Below, piece after piece: positions 1-11,657 of a DNA stretch of 64,000 bases. Every line of letters starts with the position of its first letter. The first letter of the stretch is position 1. The notes beneath the pieces were generated by a model. The model searched no databases. It was not told the origin of the DNA and saw only the letters and a program-made list of their open reading frames with translations. The position numbers and the translations under genes were made by a program. The stretch lies in contig CM069604.1 of assembly GCA_035771175.1 (NCBI GenBank), positions 17,547,115 through 17,611,114 of the forward strand. The letters are read 5' to 3'. This DNA comes from Paratinospora sagittata. Lineage: Eukaryota; Streptophyta; Magnoliopsida; Ranunculales; Menispermaceae.

Positions 1-325
1 CCTGAACAAAGTAGAATATATTAGAATAGAAATAATCAAGCTGCACAAAGATTTACTACTTATGAAAGAATAAAAAATTCAGAAATAATAGAAGAAGAAG
101 AAAATGAAATTAATATGTTAGAATATGAAATAAATAAAATAGAAATTATTAAAACTAATAGGAATCAAATAATAGATGAAATATTCCCACTAAATTTATG
201 ACAGAAGAAGAATTTGACAAATTGTGTAATGGTGCCTATACAGATGATGAAATAGATGAAATCTTAGCTAAAAAATTAAATTTAGAATTATTTAATATAA
301 ATAAAGACCAACATTATAATGAAAT
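1..325 (+). pseudogene. Endogenous caulimovirid polyprotein relic, left part
   Basis: AT-rich, Glu/Lys/Asn/Ile-rich coding sequence that runs off the left edge. It reads in frame 1 to about position 197, with one stop near 22, then continues in another frame from 198 (ATG-TEEEFDKL), so at least one frameshift is present. The highly skewed A/T codon use differs from all neighbouring transposons. The reading frame runs into element A at 326 and resumes beyond it at 10816, which shows that this and 10816-12472 are one insertion split later. Family assignment comes from the right part, which has a CCHC finger, acidic tail and retropepsin. The genus is not resolved. This is a decayed copy with no sign of function. 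Confidence 0.6.
321..325. repeat. Target-site duplication of element A, left copy
   Basis: GAAAT immediately precedes the LTR edge at 326. The same five bases follow the other LTR at 10811-10815. Five bp is the usual duplication length for Ty3/gypsy integrases. Confidence 0.85.
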
Positions 326-1591
326 TTTCACACCCGCCGGGACGTGCCTAAACCGGCAGGACACTCACGGACGGGGCGCGAATGCATTATAACAATAACC
401 GAGTGCGCAAAAACACGATTAAGTACAAGTCTAATTTCATTAATGTCAAAATATACTTGTATATGAAGTAGTTCAGGGAACATACTCCCAAAATTTCCAA
501 TGAATAATACAAAAGGGTACAAAAATGTGTGCCCAAAAACCTGCACCCAGTCCATCCTAATCCCGTGTGAAAAATTGGATAACAACGGGGTGAGCTACAC
601 GCTCAGTAGGCAAAATAGTTCGTGAATATAACAATTAATAAAGTAAACTTCATAATCAAACATTATAAATATACATTAGAACATCACAATCAATACAACA
701 TGTACGTATGCATGACATTGTTTTGTATTGGTTCCATGATTGTACGTCGCCTGAGTTCACGTATAGATGTCCTTCCCCAAGTAATCCCGGGTTCTCATTG
801 TACGTCCATCTCCAGAGAAATATAATGAATAGTGAGCATAGCTTCTAACTATTCTATGAATCATAAACCACATATGTCCCTAGGTGGTGCTTATGTATGA
901 TGTCAATGCATGAACAGGCCCGGTCTTTACTTAACATTAGATAGGATTTGGCAACATCTAGTGATCCTTATCAGGATCGATATCACTACGTGCAAGAATA
1001 GGACATTCAGTATTACTTGTACAACCTGATAGCTTTCAAATAAGACCAACCAGATATGTCTCCAGTTTGAGAGGTGAGACACGAGGTCTACTTAAATATC
1101 AGTAGTCTAGAGCAGCACGTTGCATCCCGTTCACTGTTTAAAGTTACTAAGGACAAGACTGAGTCTGGTTGAGCCAGATTGACCACTAATCCAACATAGC
1201 AACAATATAATACATGAACTCCGGATATACAGGCATAAGTATGACAAGTATAAACAATATATGCAGTAATGCAGTGTAAATGAATAGTAAACATAATGAT
1301 AAATGAATGTAAACTTTAATAAAAGTTATAAGACACACAAACCTATGTTTCATTCCTCACCTTCAGATAATAACTCCTTTGAGAGGCGCTTTTCCTCGAG
1401 CAGAACCGCGTTGCACCTTGAAGAGAGTCTTGAAAAAAGAGTCTCAAAAGAGAGAAGAGAAAACTCAAGGAGAGAGAGAGAAGAAAGAAATCACAAAGAG
1501 AAGTGATTTGGTGTGAGAAATGAGGGGGGGATCCTTAAATAGGAAAGAAATTGCCTGAATGTTCAAGCAGGTACCCGAAGTTCAATTTTTT

Positions 1592-1628
<37 letters not shown>

Positions 1629-1645
1629 AATCCTAGGGTATTACA
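326..1645 (-). repeat. 3' LTR of element A
   Basis: Matches the right LTR at 9431-10810 over its length, with many substitutions. On the minus strand it begins TGTAATACCCTAGG and ends near ...GGTGTGAAA, where the expected terminal TGACA has mutated. It has one copy of a roughly 75-bp module that is duplicated in the right LTR. It also carries a (TG)n tract of about 32 bp at 1596-1627, where the right LTR has only a T-run and a short GTGAG. Confidence 0.9.
1596..1627. repeat. (TG)n microsatellite inside LTR
   Basis: About sixteen TG dinucleotides within the 3' LTR of element A, close to its minus-strand start. The sister LTR lacks the expansion, so it arose after insertion. Confidence 0.95.
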
Positions 1646-1660
1646 CTCTACCCCTCTTAA
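1646..1660 (-). other. Polypurine tract of element A
   Basis: Directly inside the 3' LTR the minus strand reads AGAGGGGTAGAG. The position and purine richness match the plus-strand primer of LTR retrotransposons. Copies B (AAGGGGGGGTAGAG) and C have the same tract. Confidence 0.8.
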
Positions 1661-1662
1661 AA

Positions 1663-2201
1663 GGATTTCGCCCTCGAAATCAGTCCAAGTAGTTATGATT
1701 GCTCTCAGCGTGAGATTTTCCGTCGTTGTCATCGTTCGCTAGCTCAGGGTAGTACCTGTAAGGTCCCTGAAAAGCACTATGGCCGGAAGAATTTTCAACG
1801 TCATGAAACCGTGGAGAGTAAATGGAGTCAAATCTGTCCTCAGAAGGCTCCGACCTTTGCCTAACAGATGGCAGTGTAGGGCTCTGCAGGTTGCATCATT
1901 TAAGGGGAGGTAGGTTGAGCGGTGGGATGTTTTTTCGTGTTGTTGCTCGAATCCAGCCGCCTGACAATTTTGGTAGAAGATCTTGCCAAGATGAGGACAC
2001 GAGATTGTGTCGGGCAAAACTGTTACGAAAAATCCATGCACGCTCTGGCGATAAGGATCGCTGTCTATGGGGCGATGGAGTTGGTGATGCAAAGTAGTTG
2101 TGACTTGACTCAGATCTTAAAGGAGTAGCCACAGGTTGCCAAAGAGGCCATTGTGTGTGTGAATCACTACTTCCATTGGTATTATTTTCAGACATCTGCA
2201 T
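1663..2201 (-). pseudogene. ORF3 of element A, broken
   Basis: Accessory reading frame between pol and the 3' LTR, starting MQMSENN. It is clearly the same protein as the intact ORF3 of copy B at 23017-23556: a Ser/Pro/His/Arg-rich N-terminal half and an acidic C-terminal half containing SEDxxDS. In A an Arg codon has become TGA near 1893-1895. A one-base insertion near the C-terminal end breaks the remainder. A three-base insertion just after the stop keeps frame. No known domain is recognised. The start follows an acceptor-like TATGCAG. Confidence 0.7.
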
Positions 2202-2303
2202 AGTTATTTAAGTGAAATGATGTATTAAGATATTTGTAAACAAGGTTCCATCATTTTATTGATAAGTGAAATAGTAAAATGTGTCACGTCATCAATTATT
2301 ACT

Positions 2304-5100
2304 AGAAAACAATTCAGGGTTTTTTTGTTTAATCGTTGCTTCTAGTTCCTATGTTGCATACTCTACTCCGTGGTGATCCCATAGCACCTTCACAAATGGT
2401 ATGCTACATCGCCTTAGTTCATATGTTTTTCTATCCAGAGTCTATATCGCTCTCTCCTGATACTTATTTCCTTCCTCAACCCGAACCTCGATCAGAGGGA
2501 TGATATGCGAAGGATCAGGATGATACTTTCGAAGCATGGATACATGAAAAATGTTATGAACCATAGAGATGGACGATGGAATGGACGAACTATAAGCAAG
2601 TTTGCCAATACGTTCAATGATCTGAAATGGACCAATATACCATGGGGAGAGTTTTCCTTTGATCCCAAAGCGTTTAACACCTCTTGTAGGCTGAAATTTT
2701 AGAAAAACCAAGTCCCCCTTATCAAATTCTAAAGACTGCCTCCGCTTGTCAGCAAAGCTCTTCTGTCGACTTTATGCAACATGAAGTCTCTCCTTTACTA
2801 CTGTGATCTTCTCAGGAGTCTCTTGAACTAGTTTAGGCCCCAATTGCTGTCGATCTTCCATATCTAACCAGCATACCAGAGATCTACAAGGGCAACCATT
2901 GTGAGCCTCATACGGTGCCATGCCGATACTGGTTTGGTAGTTGTTGTTGTATGCAAACTCAGCCAAATGTAAGTGTTTTGCCCATCTGTCATGGAAGTCC
3001 AAAATGCAACATCGTATGTCCAAGATTTGAAGCAAAAGCTCTGACTGCCCATCAGTCTGAGGGTGAAAGGCTGTGCTCATGGTGATACTAGAGCCCATTC
3101 TATTCTGGAAGCTTTGCCAAAACTTTAATGTGAATCAAGGGTCTCGATCAGAGACGATCGTGAGTGGTATGCCATGGAAGCGCACGATCTCTCTTTCATA
3201 CAGTTTGGCAAGCTTGGCGGTGTTATGCATGAACTTTATTAGTAAAAAGTGTGCAAACTTTGTAAGTCTATCAATGATAACCCAAATAACATCTTGCCCT
3301 TTATTATTTCGAGGCATGGCCGTAACAAAATCCATTGCAATGTTCTCCCACTTCCATTCTCCAATAGCTAAAGCTGGAGAAGTCCAGAGGGAAGTCTATG
3401 TTCTGCCTTAACTTACTGGCAAACGAGACATGGAGCAATGAAGTTTGCGATCGCCTTCTTCATTCCAGAAAACTAGAATTTTCGCTTGACATCCTTGTAC
3501 ATCTTGTCACCCCCAAGATGCATAGTGAACCTCGAACAGTGCATCTCAGTGAGAACTTCATTCCGAACCTCAAGATCGTTTGGTAGACAAAAACATTTTT
3601 TGTAAAACGCAGCCCCATCTTCAGAGACCGACCAGTGAGGAAGGTTCTATTCACTGAGTGGAAGTTCTCATTTCTCCATTAACATAGGGTCGTCGGCTTG
3701 AGCTACTGAAGCAAACCAGCTCAGAGTTTGCCGATAATTGAGAGAGTCGTGATTCTCCTCCCTCCTCGATCAGCTGTAGGTTAAAATTCTCCATCTCTGT
3801 AGCCAACTTCCCCATCTCGAATTTAAGATTGCAGCAACAAAAGATTTTCTACTCAGAGCATCAACCACAACATTGGCCTTACCGAGATGGTACTAGAGTT
3901 GAAAGTCATAATCTTTCAAGAATTCCAACCATCGTCTTTGGCGGAGGTTTAGGTTTCTCTGGGTGTAGATGTACTTAAGACTTTTGTGATCCGAGATGAC
4001 CTCAAACTGTTCACCGTATAAGTAATGACGCCATAACTTCAATGCGAATACGACAACTACAAGTTCCAAGTTATGTGTTGGGTAATTACCCCCATGAATC
4101 TTCAGTAACCTTGAACCATATGCAACAACTTGGCCTTCTTGCATTAATACTGCATCTAAGCCTTAGAGAGAGGCATCGGCGTATAGTGAAAATCCAACTC
4201 CATTTTTTGGAGTGATTAGTGTTGGTGCTGTCGTGTGGCGTTTCTTCAATTCCTGAAATGACGTTTCACAGGCGGGATTCCAGATGAATCGTACGTCTTT
4301 CCGAGTGAGCTTGGTCATAGGTTCAACAATCTTTGAGAAATCCTTGATGAAGCGTCTGTAATAGTCAGCCAAACCAAGAAAACTCCTAATCTGAGTAACA
4401 GTGGTAGGTTGCTTCCAATTTAAAATCGCTTCAACCTTTAGAGGATCCACCTCAATGCCATTGCCTGAAACCACATGGCCTAGGAATTGAACTCGCTTCG
4501 GCCAAAATTCGCACTTACACAACTTTGCATACAACTGGTGGCTTTGCAAGGTCTGGAAGACAATCCTCAGATGTATCTTATGGTCTTCGAGAGGGTGCAA
4601 TATTGGTGATTCATTGTCATCACCAAGGAATATAGCTCGAAGTTGTGCCTTGGGAGTGCAACAGTCGAGTTGTGTATCCACTTCCTCATTTCCTGAATCT
4701 TGACAAACTCCCCAGTAGGCAAGGTTAATTGAACTTGCTTCTTCATACAATCGATCCTTGCATTCAGTGGTGCGAGCCAGTCCATGCCGACGATGATGTC
4801 AAAGTTTTCAATGTCCATCACAAAGAGATCTGCATATATTATTTGTTCTAACATTCGAAGCTCATATCGAGAACACTTCAAATTCACGTCAGTACCAAAT
4901 CCTAATGGTGATGTGACATGGATTGTGATGTCTATGGGTTCAGGATGCTACCCTAAATGCCTTACCAATGCAGAAGATATAAAGGAATGTGTAGCACCCG
5001 AATCGAACAAGACATACACTATTGTATTCAACAAGGGAAATGTACTTTTGGCTACATTATTGTCTGGGAGGGGTTGTTAAGCAATGGTAAAAGCTCTGCC
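2304..5100 (-). pseudogene. pol: Pol of element A with in-frame loss of the RT core
   Basis: Order on the minus strand is aspartic protease (about 5075-4600, active site FDSGATHSFI kept), a truncated reverse transcriptase, RNase H (about 4200-3830), integrase (about 3700-2700) and a chromodomain-like end (about 2480-2330). Compared with copies B and C, about 0.6 kb is missing near 4590. The sequence passes directly from the protease tail (ESPILHPLE) to the segment after the RT catalytic motif (DHKIHLRIV), so the F/YVDD residues are absent. The frame is preserved across the junction, and a GAAG microhomology can be seen. Integrase keeps IVSDRDP and the HPQTDGQSE block but has frameshifts. It cannot encode a working polymerase. 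Confidence 0.85.
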
Positions 5101-6377
5101 CTAGTTCTGTTGCCCTTGGTTCTGCTGGTTCTGCCTGCGTTGGGCATTAGCAGCAGGTGAGGCTTGTTGAACTGGAACAAGGGGAACAGGTTGCCATGGT
5201 TGCTGAAGGTGGGGGCAGGCATTTCTTACATGGCCCTGTTGGCCGCAGTTGAAACACGTCAGCCTCTGTTGTTGATGGTTCTGTTGGCCATGCTGATTGT
5301 GGTGCTGACCACCACCATTACCATTTTCGTTTCGACGACCACCCCTACCATTACGGCCTCCTCGGCCATGATTGGGAAAACCCTGATAGCCAGGGTTAGA
5401 CGGTTCAGCCGTAGGTGTCGTGGCCTCATTCTTCTGAGCAGGGGTTGGGAGGGCTAGGTTTTGATTATAGTAGGGCTTCTTCTTATTGCCCTGCTGCGAG
5501 CCCTGTTGGGCAAACGTTGCAGGCTTTTTTTCCCTATTCATTCTCTGCTCCTGCTCAATCTTTTCCTGCTCAAAGCTCATGGCCTTGTCAACGACCTCCC
5601 TGTAAATCTTGAGATCTAAGATCGACAAGGCTTGTCGAATGTTAGGATGAAGGCTATTGTTGAATTTCTCGGTCTTATTTTGCTCCGTTGAGATGGTGGA
5701 GAGAGAGTAGACCGATAATTCTTTAAACATGACAGCATACTCTCTGACTGTCATGCTGCTTTGGTATAACTTGGTGAACTCCTGGCACTTCTGCCTCTTC
5801 ACAGCGCCAAAGAAGTATTCATCGATAAACAATGACTTGAACTGCTGCCAAGTCATGTCTGTGGTGTTGACACTTGGGTCCTCCTTCACTGTTATCCACC
5901 ATGTGGATGCTCCACCAATAAGTTGGTAGGACGCAAGTGGAATTTTTTGAGCCTCATCGACTCCCATAACATCGAGAGCCTTCTTCGACTCATCCAACCA
6001 TTTCTGCGCCTCCTCCGTATCAATGGTGCCAGCAAAGGTAAAGGGCTATAACTTCTTGTACTTCGTAATCTAGTCGGTTTGAGTCTCCGAGATCTAACAG
6101 GTGCCTGAATAGTGACAACCTGATTTGCCGCGGTCTCACGAACGGTTCACTGAATAGTTACCTTCATCGCCTATATAAAATTGGGGAAAAAAACTTCCAT
6201 GCTCGAAGGCATGGCAAAGGATGTGGGCTGGGGTTGCACTGCCAGCCCAGACGTAGCGACACTGTCAGGTGTGGCCTGCGCTGTCGGCAGAGGCAACGGT
6301 TCTTGGTTCTGAATCTCAGGAGGTGCCTCCTCTGCTGGACGGACAGTGCATGACCTTCCTCTATTCCTGGTTTGCAT
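5101..6377 (-). pseudogene. gag: Gag of element A
   Basis: Retrotransposon gag. It starts at ATG 6377 (MQTRNRGRS), chosen because the same MQTRxRGR start occurs in copies B and C. A long readable block at 5997-5101 holds the gag domain (WWITVKEDP, MTVREYAVMFKEL, IREVVDKAM region) and a nucleocapsid-type CCHC knuckle CFNCGQQGHVRNACP, followed by a Gln/Asn-rich stretch. A stop near 6171 and frame changes separate the N-terminal segment. A TAG at 5101 precedes the protease, whereas copy B reads from gag into protease without a stop there. Decayed. Confidence 0.85.
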
Positions 6378-7253
6378 TTTCTTACTGTCAAGGAGAAAAT
6401 AAAATCATGATTTAGGAACTGTAGCCAAGTATAATGTTATGATATTCTTAGCAAAAGTTCGAGAGTACTGCAATATAAAAACCACCTATTTTTCTAAGTA
6501 TAGTGTATGGTTTTTGTTGAGGAATCAAAGAATCTTATGTGCCTCATATGTTTGGCCATGGTGTAAAACAAGGTTGGAATGTTTATATAAGTATAAGTTT
6601 TTGCAAGTATTTCAAATGTTTTGGTTCTAGTTTTATCTTATGTGCCTCATATGTTTGGCCATGGTGTAAAACAAGGTTGGAATGTTTATATAAGTATAAA
6701 TTTTTGCAAGTATTTCAAATGTTTTGGTTCTAGTTCTTTGTGAACATACATATATATTTCATTGAAAATCCATACGAGTCATAAAAATTCTAAAATTTTC
6801 CTTGATAAATATCCTGATCTAACGTTCTATCGCAATCTTATGTATTCAAACTCTTTCGCTTAGTCTTTTCGACTATTATCCAAATTTGTGTGTCCATACC
6901 ACATGAATTTGGTAATAAGGGTGTCAACCAAGTTAAGTTGTATGACCACGGTCTCTATAAAACATCGACTGAAGATGAGTTCACTAATAGTATCGTCCAA
7001 GTTTACTCGTCCCATACCGTGTAAACTTAGTGATAATGTTAGTAATACAACTTTCTCCAAATGTTTCTTTTCACACAAGGTCGTGAATTTTCTTACTTCC
7101 ACATTTTATTTAGTATCTTCAAATTTTGTTGTGTCCCATACCACTCCAAAGTTAGTGATACAAAAGAAAGAATGGTTGTAGGTCGGCCTACCAAAAATAG
7201 TCTTAAAAAAACATTTTCATTCATATATAATTTTTTTTTAACAATGCCAGTAA
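6378..7253 (-). other. ORF0-gag leader of element A with hairpins
   Basis: Non-coding leader between ORF0 and gag. It contains three imperfect hairpins whose loops share the GGTATGGGAC core (6880-6912, 6997-7030 and about 7120-7155; the loop in the first has lost one G). It also has a 103-bp tandem duplication at 6532-6735. A pyrimidine-rich acceptor-like site ending in CAG precedes the gag ATG. Apparent short open frames here are chance. Confidence 0.75.
6532..6735. repeat. 103-bp tandem duplication in leader of A
   Basis: Two nearly identical units begin CTTATGTGCCTCATATG at 6534 and 6637, period 103 bp. The corresponding leaders of B (about 18130-18240) and C (about 30590-30690) have a single unit, so the duplication is specific to A. 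Confidence 0.9.
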
Positions 7254-8815
7254 TCATTCCTGATTTTCCTGCCTACTACCGCTACTTTTAGACCTCATGC
7301 TAGGTACAGAAAGACTACTAGAATAAAGTTGAGAAGTTTTTCGCTGTTCTTCGACGTTTTGCATATGTGTTAACAAAGCATTTTGAGTCTCCTCCATCCG
7401 AGCAATACTAGATTCAATCACATATAACTGCTCGAATGGGTTAGTCGATTGCCCCATCGATGGTTGATAGGTCGACTATCCCATAAGTGGAGGGTAGGCC
7501 GTAAGCAGTGGTGGAAAGTATTGGCTGTATGGTTGATTCATAGGTGGAGGGTAGTTGATTTGATTATACGGGGATTCCCTAATTGGAACCTCTTGGACAT
7601 TTGGATATGCTTGAGTCGAAAAGTCTTGAAACAATGGACTCATTGGGATATCCTGTCTTCCGAAATTTGGTGCCGCACAATTCTGTTGCTGTTGGTTCAC
7701 AGAAACTTGTGGAACTGGCCGATACGGTACCTCAGGAGTTGGAGACCTTTGGTATGTAGTATTGCCTTGTGTTGGCATGTTCCAGGAAGGTGGTTGATTT
7801 AGGTTGCCTAAAAGATCATCCTCAGAGAATAAATGATCGGGTTGATCATTATTCGGGCCTGGGTTTGCCCTAGGGTTCTGGTTTGGCTTACTATTTGGTG
7901 CATCCCTAACAGGAATCTTGTGCCGACCTTTTCGTTGACAACGTCTATTTTTGTTTCTAATTCTTTCGCCATTTCCTCCTAAAGTCATGTCGAATATCTC
8001 CTCGCCAGTCACCCCACCACTCGTGACGAACGTCTTGAAGATAGAGGATGTTGTAACTGCATCAATGATTTGCTTCAAAGACCCATCAAATGTGTTGACG
8101 TTTGCCTCGTATAGCATTCTTATGATCAAGACTATGTAGTCGAGGGGTTCCTTCCTTGAAGGGTTTTGAATCACCCGCAACATTTGCTAGATAATGATGT
8201 GAGGTAGGAAGACCTTAATTTTCTTCTCTAAGCAGTATAGCACAAGAAGTTGAGCCCTTGACATAGCACCTCTAATCACCTTTTTTCGGCAAGATGTTGC
8301 CGAATACGATCTTCCCAAGGCCGGCAAGAGGTGGTTTCAGGAGATTGTTTGGGAGGTGGGGGCGTACGCCAATTGGGTGTATGGATTTTTGGCAAGGGAA
8401 TTGAACAACTGTTCCTTTGACTCAGCGATCTCTGCAACTGTCTGTGGGGTTCGTGTGGATCAATGACTCTATCTCCAATAGGGATCTTCATAAGTCGAGA
8501 AATAATTTCGACGCTGATAGAAATCTTTGTTCCCCTGACCGTTGTCTTCAAGACAGGGCTGATCCCATCTTCTTGAAGTCCTACGCAATTCATGGCTTCG
8601 TAGAAAGATTTCACCAAGTTGAAGGAGATGTAACCCTCAACTTTTGTTATGTTCAACCACCCCAGCGTTGCGAGTTTTTTGTGAAGGATCGGACGGAGGC
8701 AGAGATTTCAATTGTTGATACTCCTCGTAATCCTAACCTCCCTGTTGAACAGTTTTGTAAGTCTGGTGGGAATTGGTTCCCGACTACTAGAAGTCGTTCC
8801 TTCACTTGAGGCCAT
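7254..8815 (-). pseudogene. ORF0 of element A (PF20167-like protein), broken
   Basis: Accessory ORF upstream of gag. It starts MASSEGTTS at 8815, the same start as copy B, and ends with TGA at 7254-7256. The N-terminal half (GWLNITKVEGY, YEAMNCVGLQEDGISPVL, VRGTKISI) resembles the domain catalogued as putative plant transposon protein (PF20167), from memory of that family. The C-terminal half is rich in Pro/Asn/Gln with repeated PPM and GQS motifs, and ends in a short helical stretch and a Ser/Arg tail. A stop occurs in the first 60 codons, and a frameshift after DPHEPHRQ. Its function is not known; proximity suggests element-encoded. Confidence 0.7.
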
Positions 8816-8829
8816 TATCTTGCTGAAAG

Positions 8830-9412
8830 GAAAATAAACATGTGAAATATACAAAATATATTTCTAATATTTTTAAGATTTATGCCTTGTCCGTTGGACA
8901 ATATTTTCTATATTTTTTTCTCTTGATGTTTATGCCAACATTTAATCCAAATTTTCCATTAGCAACATGATCTATATATATCTCATATATACATTGATAC
9001 ATAGATATATATATATATATATATATTTAATCATAACTATATATATAGTTTTCATAAATCATAACTATATATATATTTGAATTTGAACTATATAAAAACT
9101 ATATAGTTTTCTAGGCATATATTTAATATAAATCTCAACTATATATAATTCATATATATATTTAATAACACACTGATACAATTAAATGTTTAATGGTCAT
9201 CACTGACACTCACGCGTGTCCAACGACCATCACCTACAAAGTCACGTGGCACGTGAGCGTACCTCAAAGAAAGTTTTACGGTCAGCCTCTCGACTGCACC
9301 AACCACACTGGTGGCAAGCCAATGTGAACATGTCAGGGTAATAGCCGGTGCTTCGCCACCCTCACATCATGAGAACCCCTGATCATGCGTTGAATTTGCC
9401 CTCTCAAAACCT
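8830..9412 (-). other. 5' leader of element A, AT-palindromic
   Basis: Untranslated region between the PBS and ORF0. 8940-9180 is dominated by TATATA runs and ACTATATAG-type palindromes, also found in copy B. 9181-9412 is about 230 bp of mixed-composition sequence with no counterpart in copy B, whose AT tract begins about 45 bp after the PBS. No coding signal is seen. Confidence 0.7.
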
Positions 9413-9424
9413 TCTCTGATACCA
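9413..9424 (-). other. Primer-binding site of element A
   Basis: The minus strand reads TGGTATCAGAGA six bases inside the 5' LTR. This matches the complement of the 3' end of plant initiator-Met tRNA (TGGTATCAGAGC) at 11 of 12 bases. Confidence 0.85.
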
Positions 9425-9430
9425 TTAAAT

Positions 9431-10810
9431 TGTCACACCTCGCCTGAACACTCCTAAACCAACGGGACACTCACAGACGGGGCGCGAATGCATTATAACA
9501 ATAACTTAGTGCACGAAAACATGATTAAGTACAAGTCTGATTTCATTAATTTCAGAATATATTTGTACATAAAGTAGTTAAGGGAACATCCTCCCAAAAT
9601 CCCCAATGAATAATACAAAAGGGTACAAAAATGTGGGCCAAAAAACCTGCACCCAGTCCACCCTAATCTCTTGTGAAAAATTGGATAACAACAAGGTGAG
9701 CCACACGCTCAATGGGTAAAATAGTTCGTGAATGTAACAATTAATAAAGAAAACTTCATAATCAAACATCATAAATACACATCAGAGCATCATAATATAT
9801 ACAACATGTATGTATGCATGACACCGTCTCGTATTAGTTCCAAGATTGTATGTCGCCTGAGTTCACGTACAGATGTCCCTCCCCAAGAGTAGCCGGGTTC
9901 TCATTGTACGTCCCTCCTTAGGAACGACGCCCTGGATTCACCTACAGATGTCCCTCTCCAGGTAATCCCCGGTTCTCATTGTACGTCCCTCTCCAGAGAA
10001 ATATAATGAATAGTGAGCATCGCTTCTAACTATTCTATGAATCATAAACCACATGCGTCCCTAGGTGGTGCTTATGTATGATGCCAATGCATGAACAAGT
10101 TCGGTCTTTACTTAACATTAGACAGGATTTGGCAACGTCTGGTGATCCTTATCAGAGTCGGTATCACTACATGCAAGGTTAGGACATTCAGTATTACTTG
10201 TATAAGATGATAGCTTTCAAACAAGACCAACCAGATCAGTTTTCAGTTTGAGAGGTGAGACGCGAGGTCTACTTAAATACCAATCGTCTAGAGTAGCACG
10301 TTGCCTCCTGTTCACTATTTAAAGTTATTAAGGACAAAAGTGAGTATGGTTGAGCCAGATTGACCACTAATCCGGCATAGCAACAATGTAATACATGAAC
10401 TCCAGATATACAGGCATAAGTATGACAAGTATAAACATTATACGCAATAATGCAGTGTAAATGAATAGTAGAAATAATGATAAATGAATGTAAACTTTAA
10501 TAAAATTTATAAGACACGCAAACCTATGTTTCATTTCCCACCTTCAGATAATAACTCCTTCGAGAGCTGGCACTTTCCCCCGCGCAGAACCACGTTGCAC
10601 CGCGAAGAGGGTCTCGAAAAGAGAGTTTCAAAAGAGAGAAGAGAAAACTCAAGGAGAGTGAGAGAGAAGAGAGAGATACCAAGGAGAAGTGATTTGGTGT
10701 GAGAAATGAGGAGGGGGGTTCCTTAAATAGGAAAAAAAGTGCCCGAACATTCGGGCACTTGCTTGAAGTTCAATTTTTTTTTTTTGTGAGTGCAATCCTA
10801 GGGTATTATA
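9431..10810 (-). repeat. 5' LTR of element A
   Basis: Pairs with 326-1645. Its left edge is TGTCACACC and its right edge GGGTATTATA, followed by the GAAAT duplication. It carries two copies of the roughly 75-bp GTACGTCCCTC/AGATGTCCCTC module where the other LTR has one. On the minus strand a TATTTAAG-type TATA candidate lies about 80 bp from the LTR start. Confidence 0.9.
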
Positions 10811-10815
10811 GAAAT
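10811..10815. repeat. Target-site duplication of element A, right copy
   Basis: GAAAT, identical to 321-325. Confidence 0.85.
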
Positions 10816-11657
10816 ATTTACAAGAGAAGCTAAAATAGAAGAATGTGAAAGTAGTAAAAAAATACCATAACCAATAATAAAACCTACACCTATAGAAACT
10901 TATTTTAATAATAGAAAAAAATATAAGCCACAAAATTTAGAATATAAAGAGGCAAAAAGAATATTCAACTCAAGAAATAGACTAGAAGGATTTGAAAAAG
11001 AGGATAAATCCCAAAATTTAATAATATTAAGCTTACACAAGATTAATCCAAAAGATTGGAAAAAACAATTTAAAAATTGGGAAGGAAATTTAATTAGAAA
11101 ATCAATGGGAGACCTTTCTAACATAATTGATCCAAAATATAAATTATTATATTTAGAAAGTACTATAGGATTTCAAGAAAAAACAAATATATATAGGATG
11201 GAAAAGACATTGTGAAGAACATAAAAAGAATTATTAGATGATTTTGATACAAATATTACAGTTCTTAGTTTTATAGATTTAATGAGTAAATTAATTTTAG
11301 GAATAGGACATGATAGACAAGATGAATCATTAACACCAATAAATGTCATTAGAAACCTAGAACAACTAAAAATTTGTGATTTACAATATTTTGATGACTA
11401 TGCTAGTACGTTTTATAACTATTGGAGTCAAACATGAGACCCTTTTAATAAAGACTTAATAATGAAATTTGTTACTAAATTACCAGGAGCTTCAGGAGAA
11501 AAATTATATGAAGAAACTATACAATGGTTTCAAGAAAATCAAGATAAAGGCTATATAACTACATTAGCACCATTAATAGAATTAGTAAGAATGAAAATTA
11601 AAGACTATTGTATAACAGAAAAAAGTAAGAAAATAAACTAAACAAAGCTTTTATAAA
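10816..11657 (+). pseudogene. Caulimovirid relic: coat-protein region
   Basis: Continues the frame interrupted by element A. It is A/T-rich and coding-like over about 275 codons, with stops near 10868, 11212, 11221 and 11437. Visible blocks include WKKQFKNWEG, a LEQLKICDLQYFDDYASTFY stretch and a YNYW...KFVTKLPG segment, in the style of the pararetrovirus capsid domain that precedes the zinc finger. Assignment relies on order (capsid, CCHC finger, acidic tail, protease) rather than a database match. Multiple stops show it is a fossil. Confidence 0.6.

Larger units (their letters stand above)
326..10810 (-). mobile_element. Chromovirus copy A (family ABC), full length but defective
   Basis: Complete Ty3/gypsy LTR retrotransposon on the minus strand. 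It has LTRs at 326-1645 and 9431-10810, a PBS next to the right LTR, a PPT next to the left LTR, and perfect GAAAT duplications outside. Internal order 5' to 3' on the minus strand is ORF0, hairpin leader, gag, PR, remnant RT, RNase H, integrase, chromodomain, ORF3. The chromodomain after the integrase GPY/F-type region and the iMet-type PBS indicate a chromovirus, probably Tekay/Del-like. Stops, frameshifts and loss of the RT core make it non-autonomous. It is inserted in a caulimovirid relic. Confidence 0.9.

Noticed and set aside
1551..1742. Open frames through CVCVCV and THTHTH runs
   Set aside because: Translation of the (TG)n microsatellite in an LTR.
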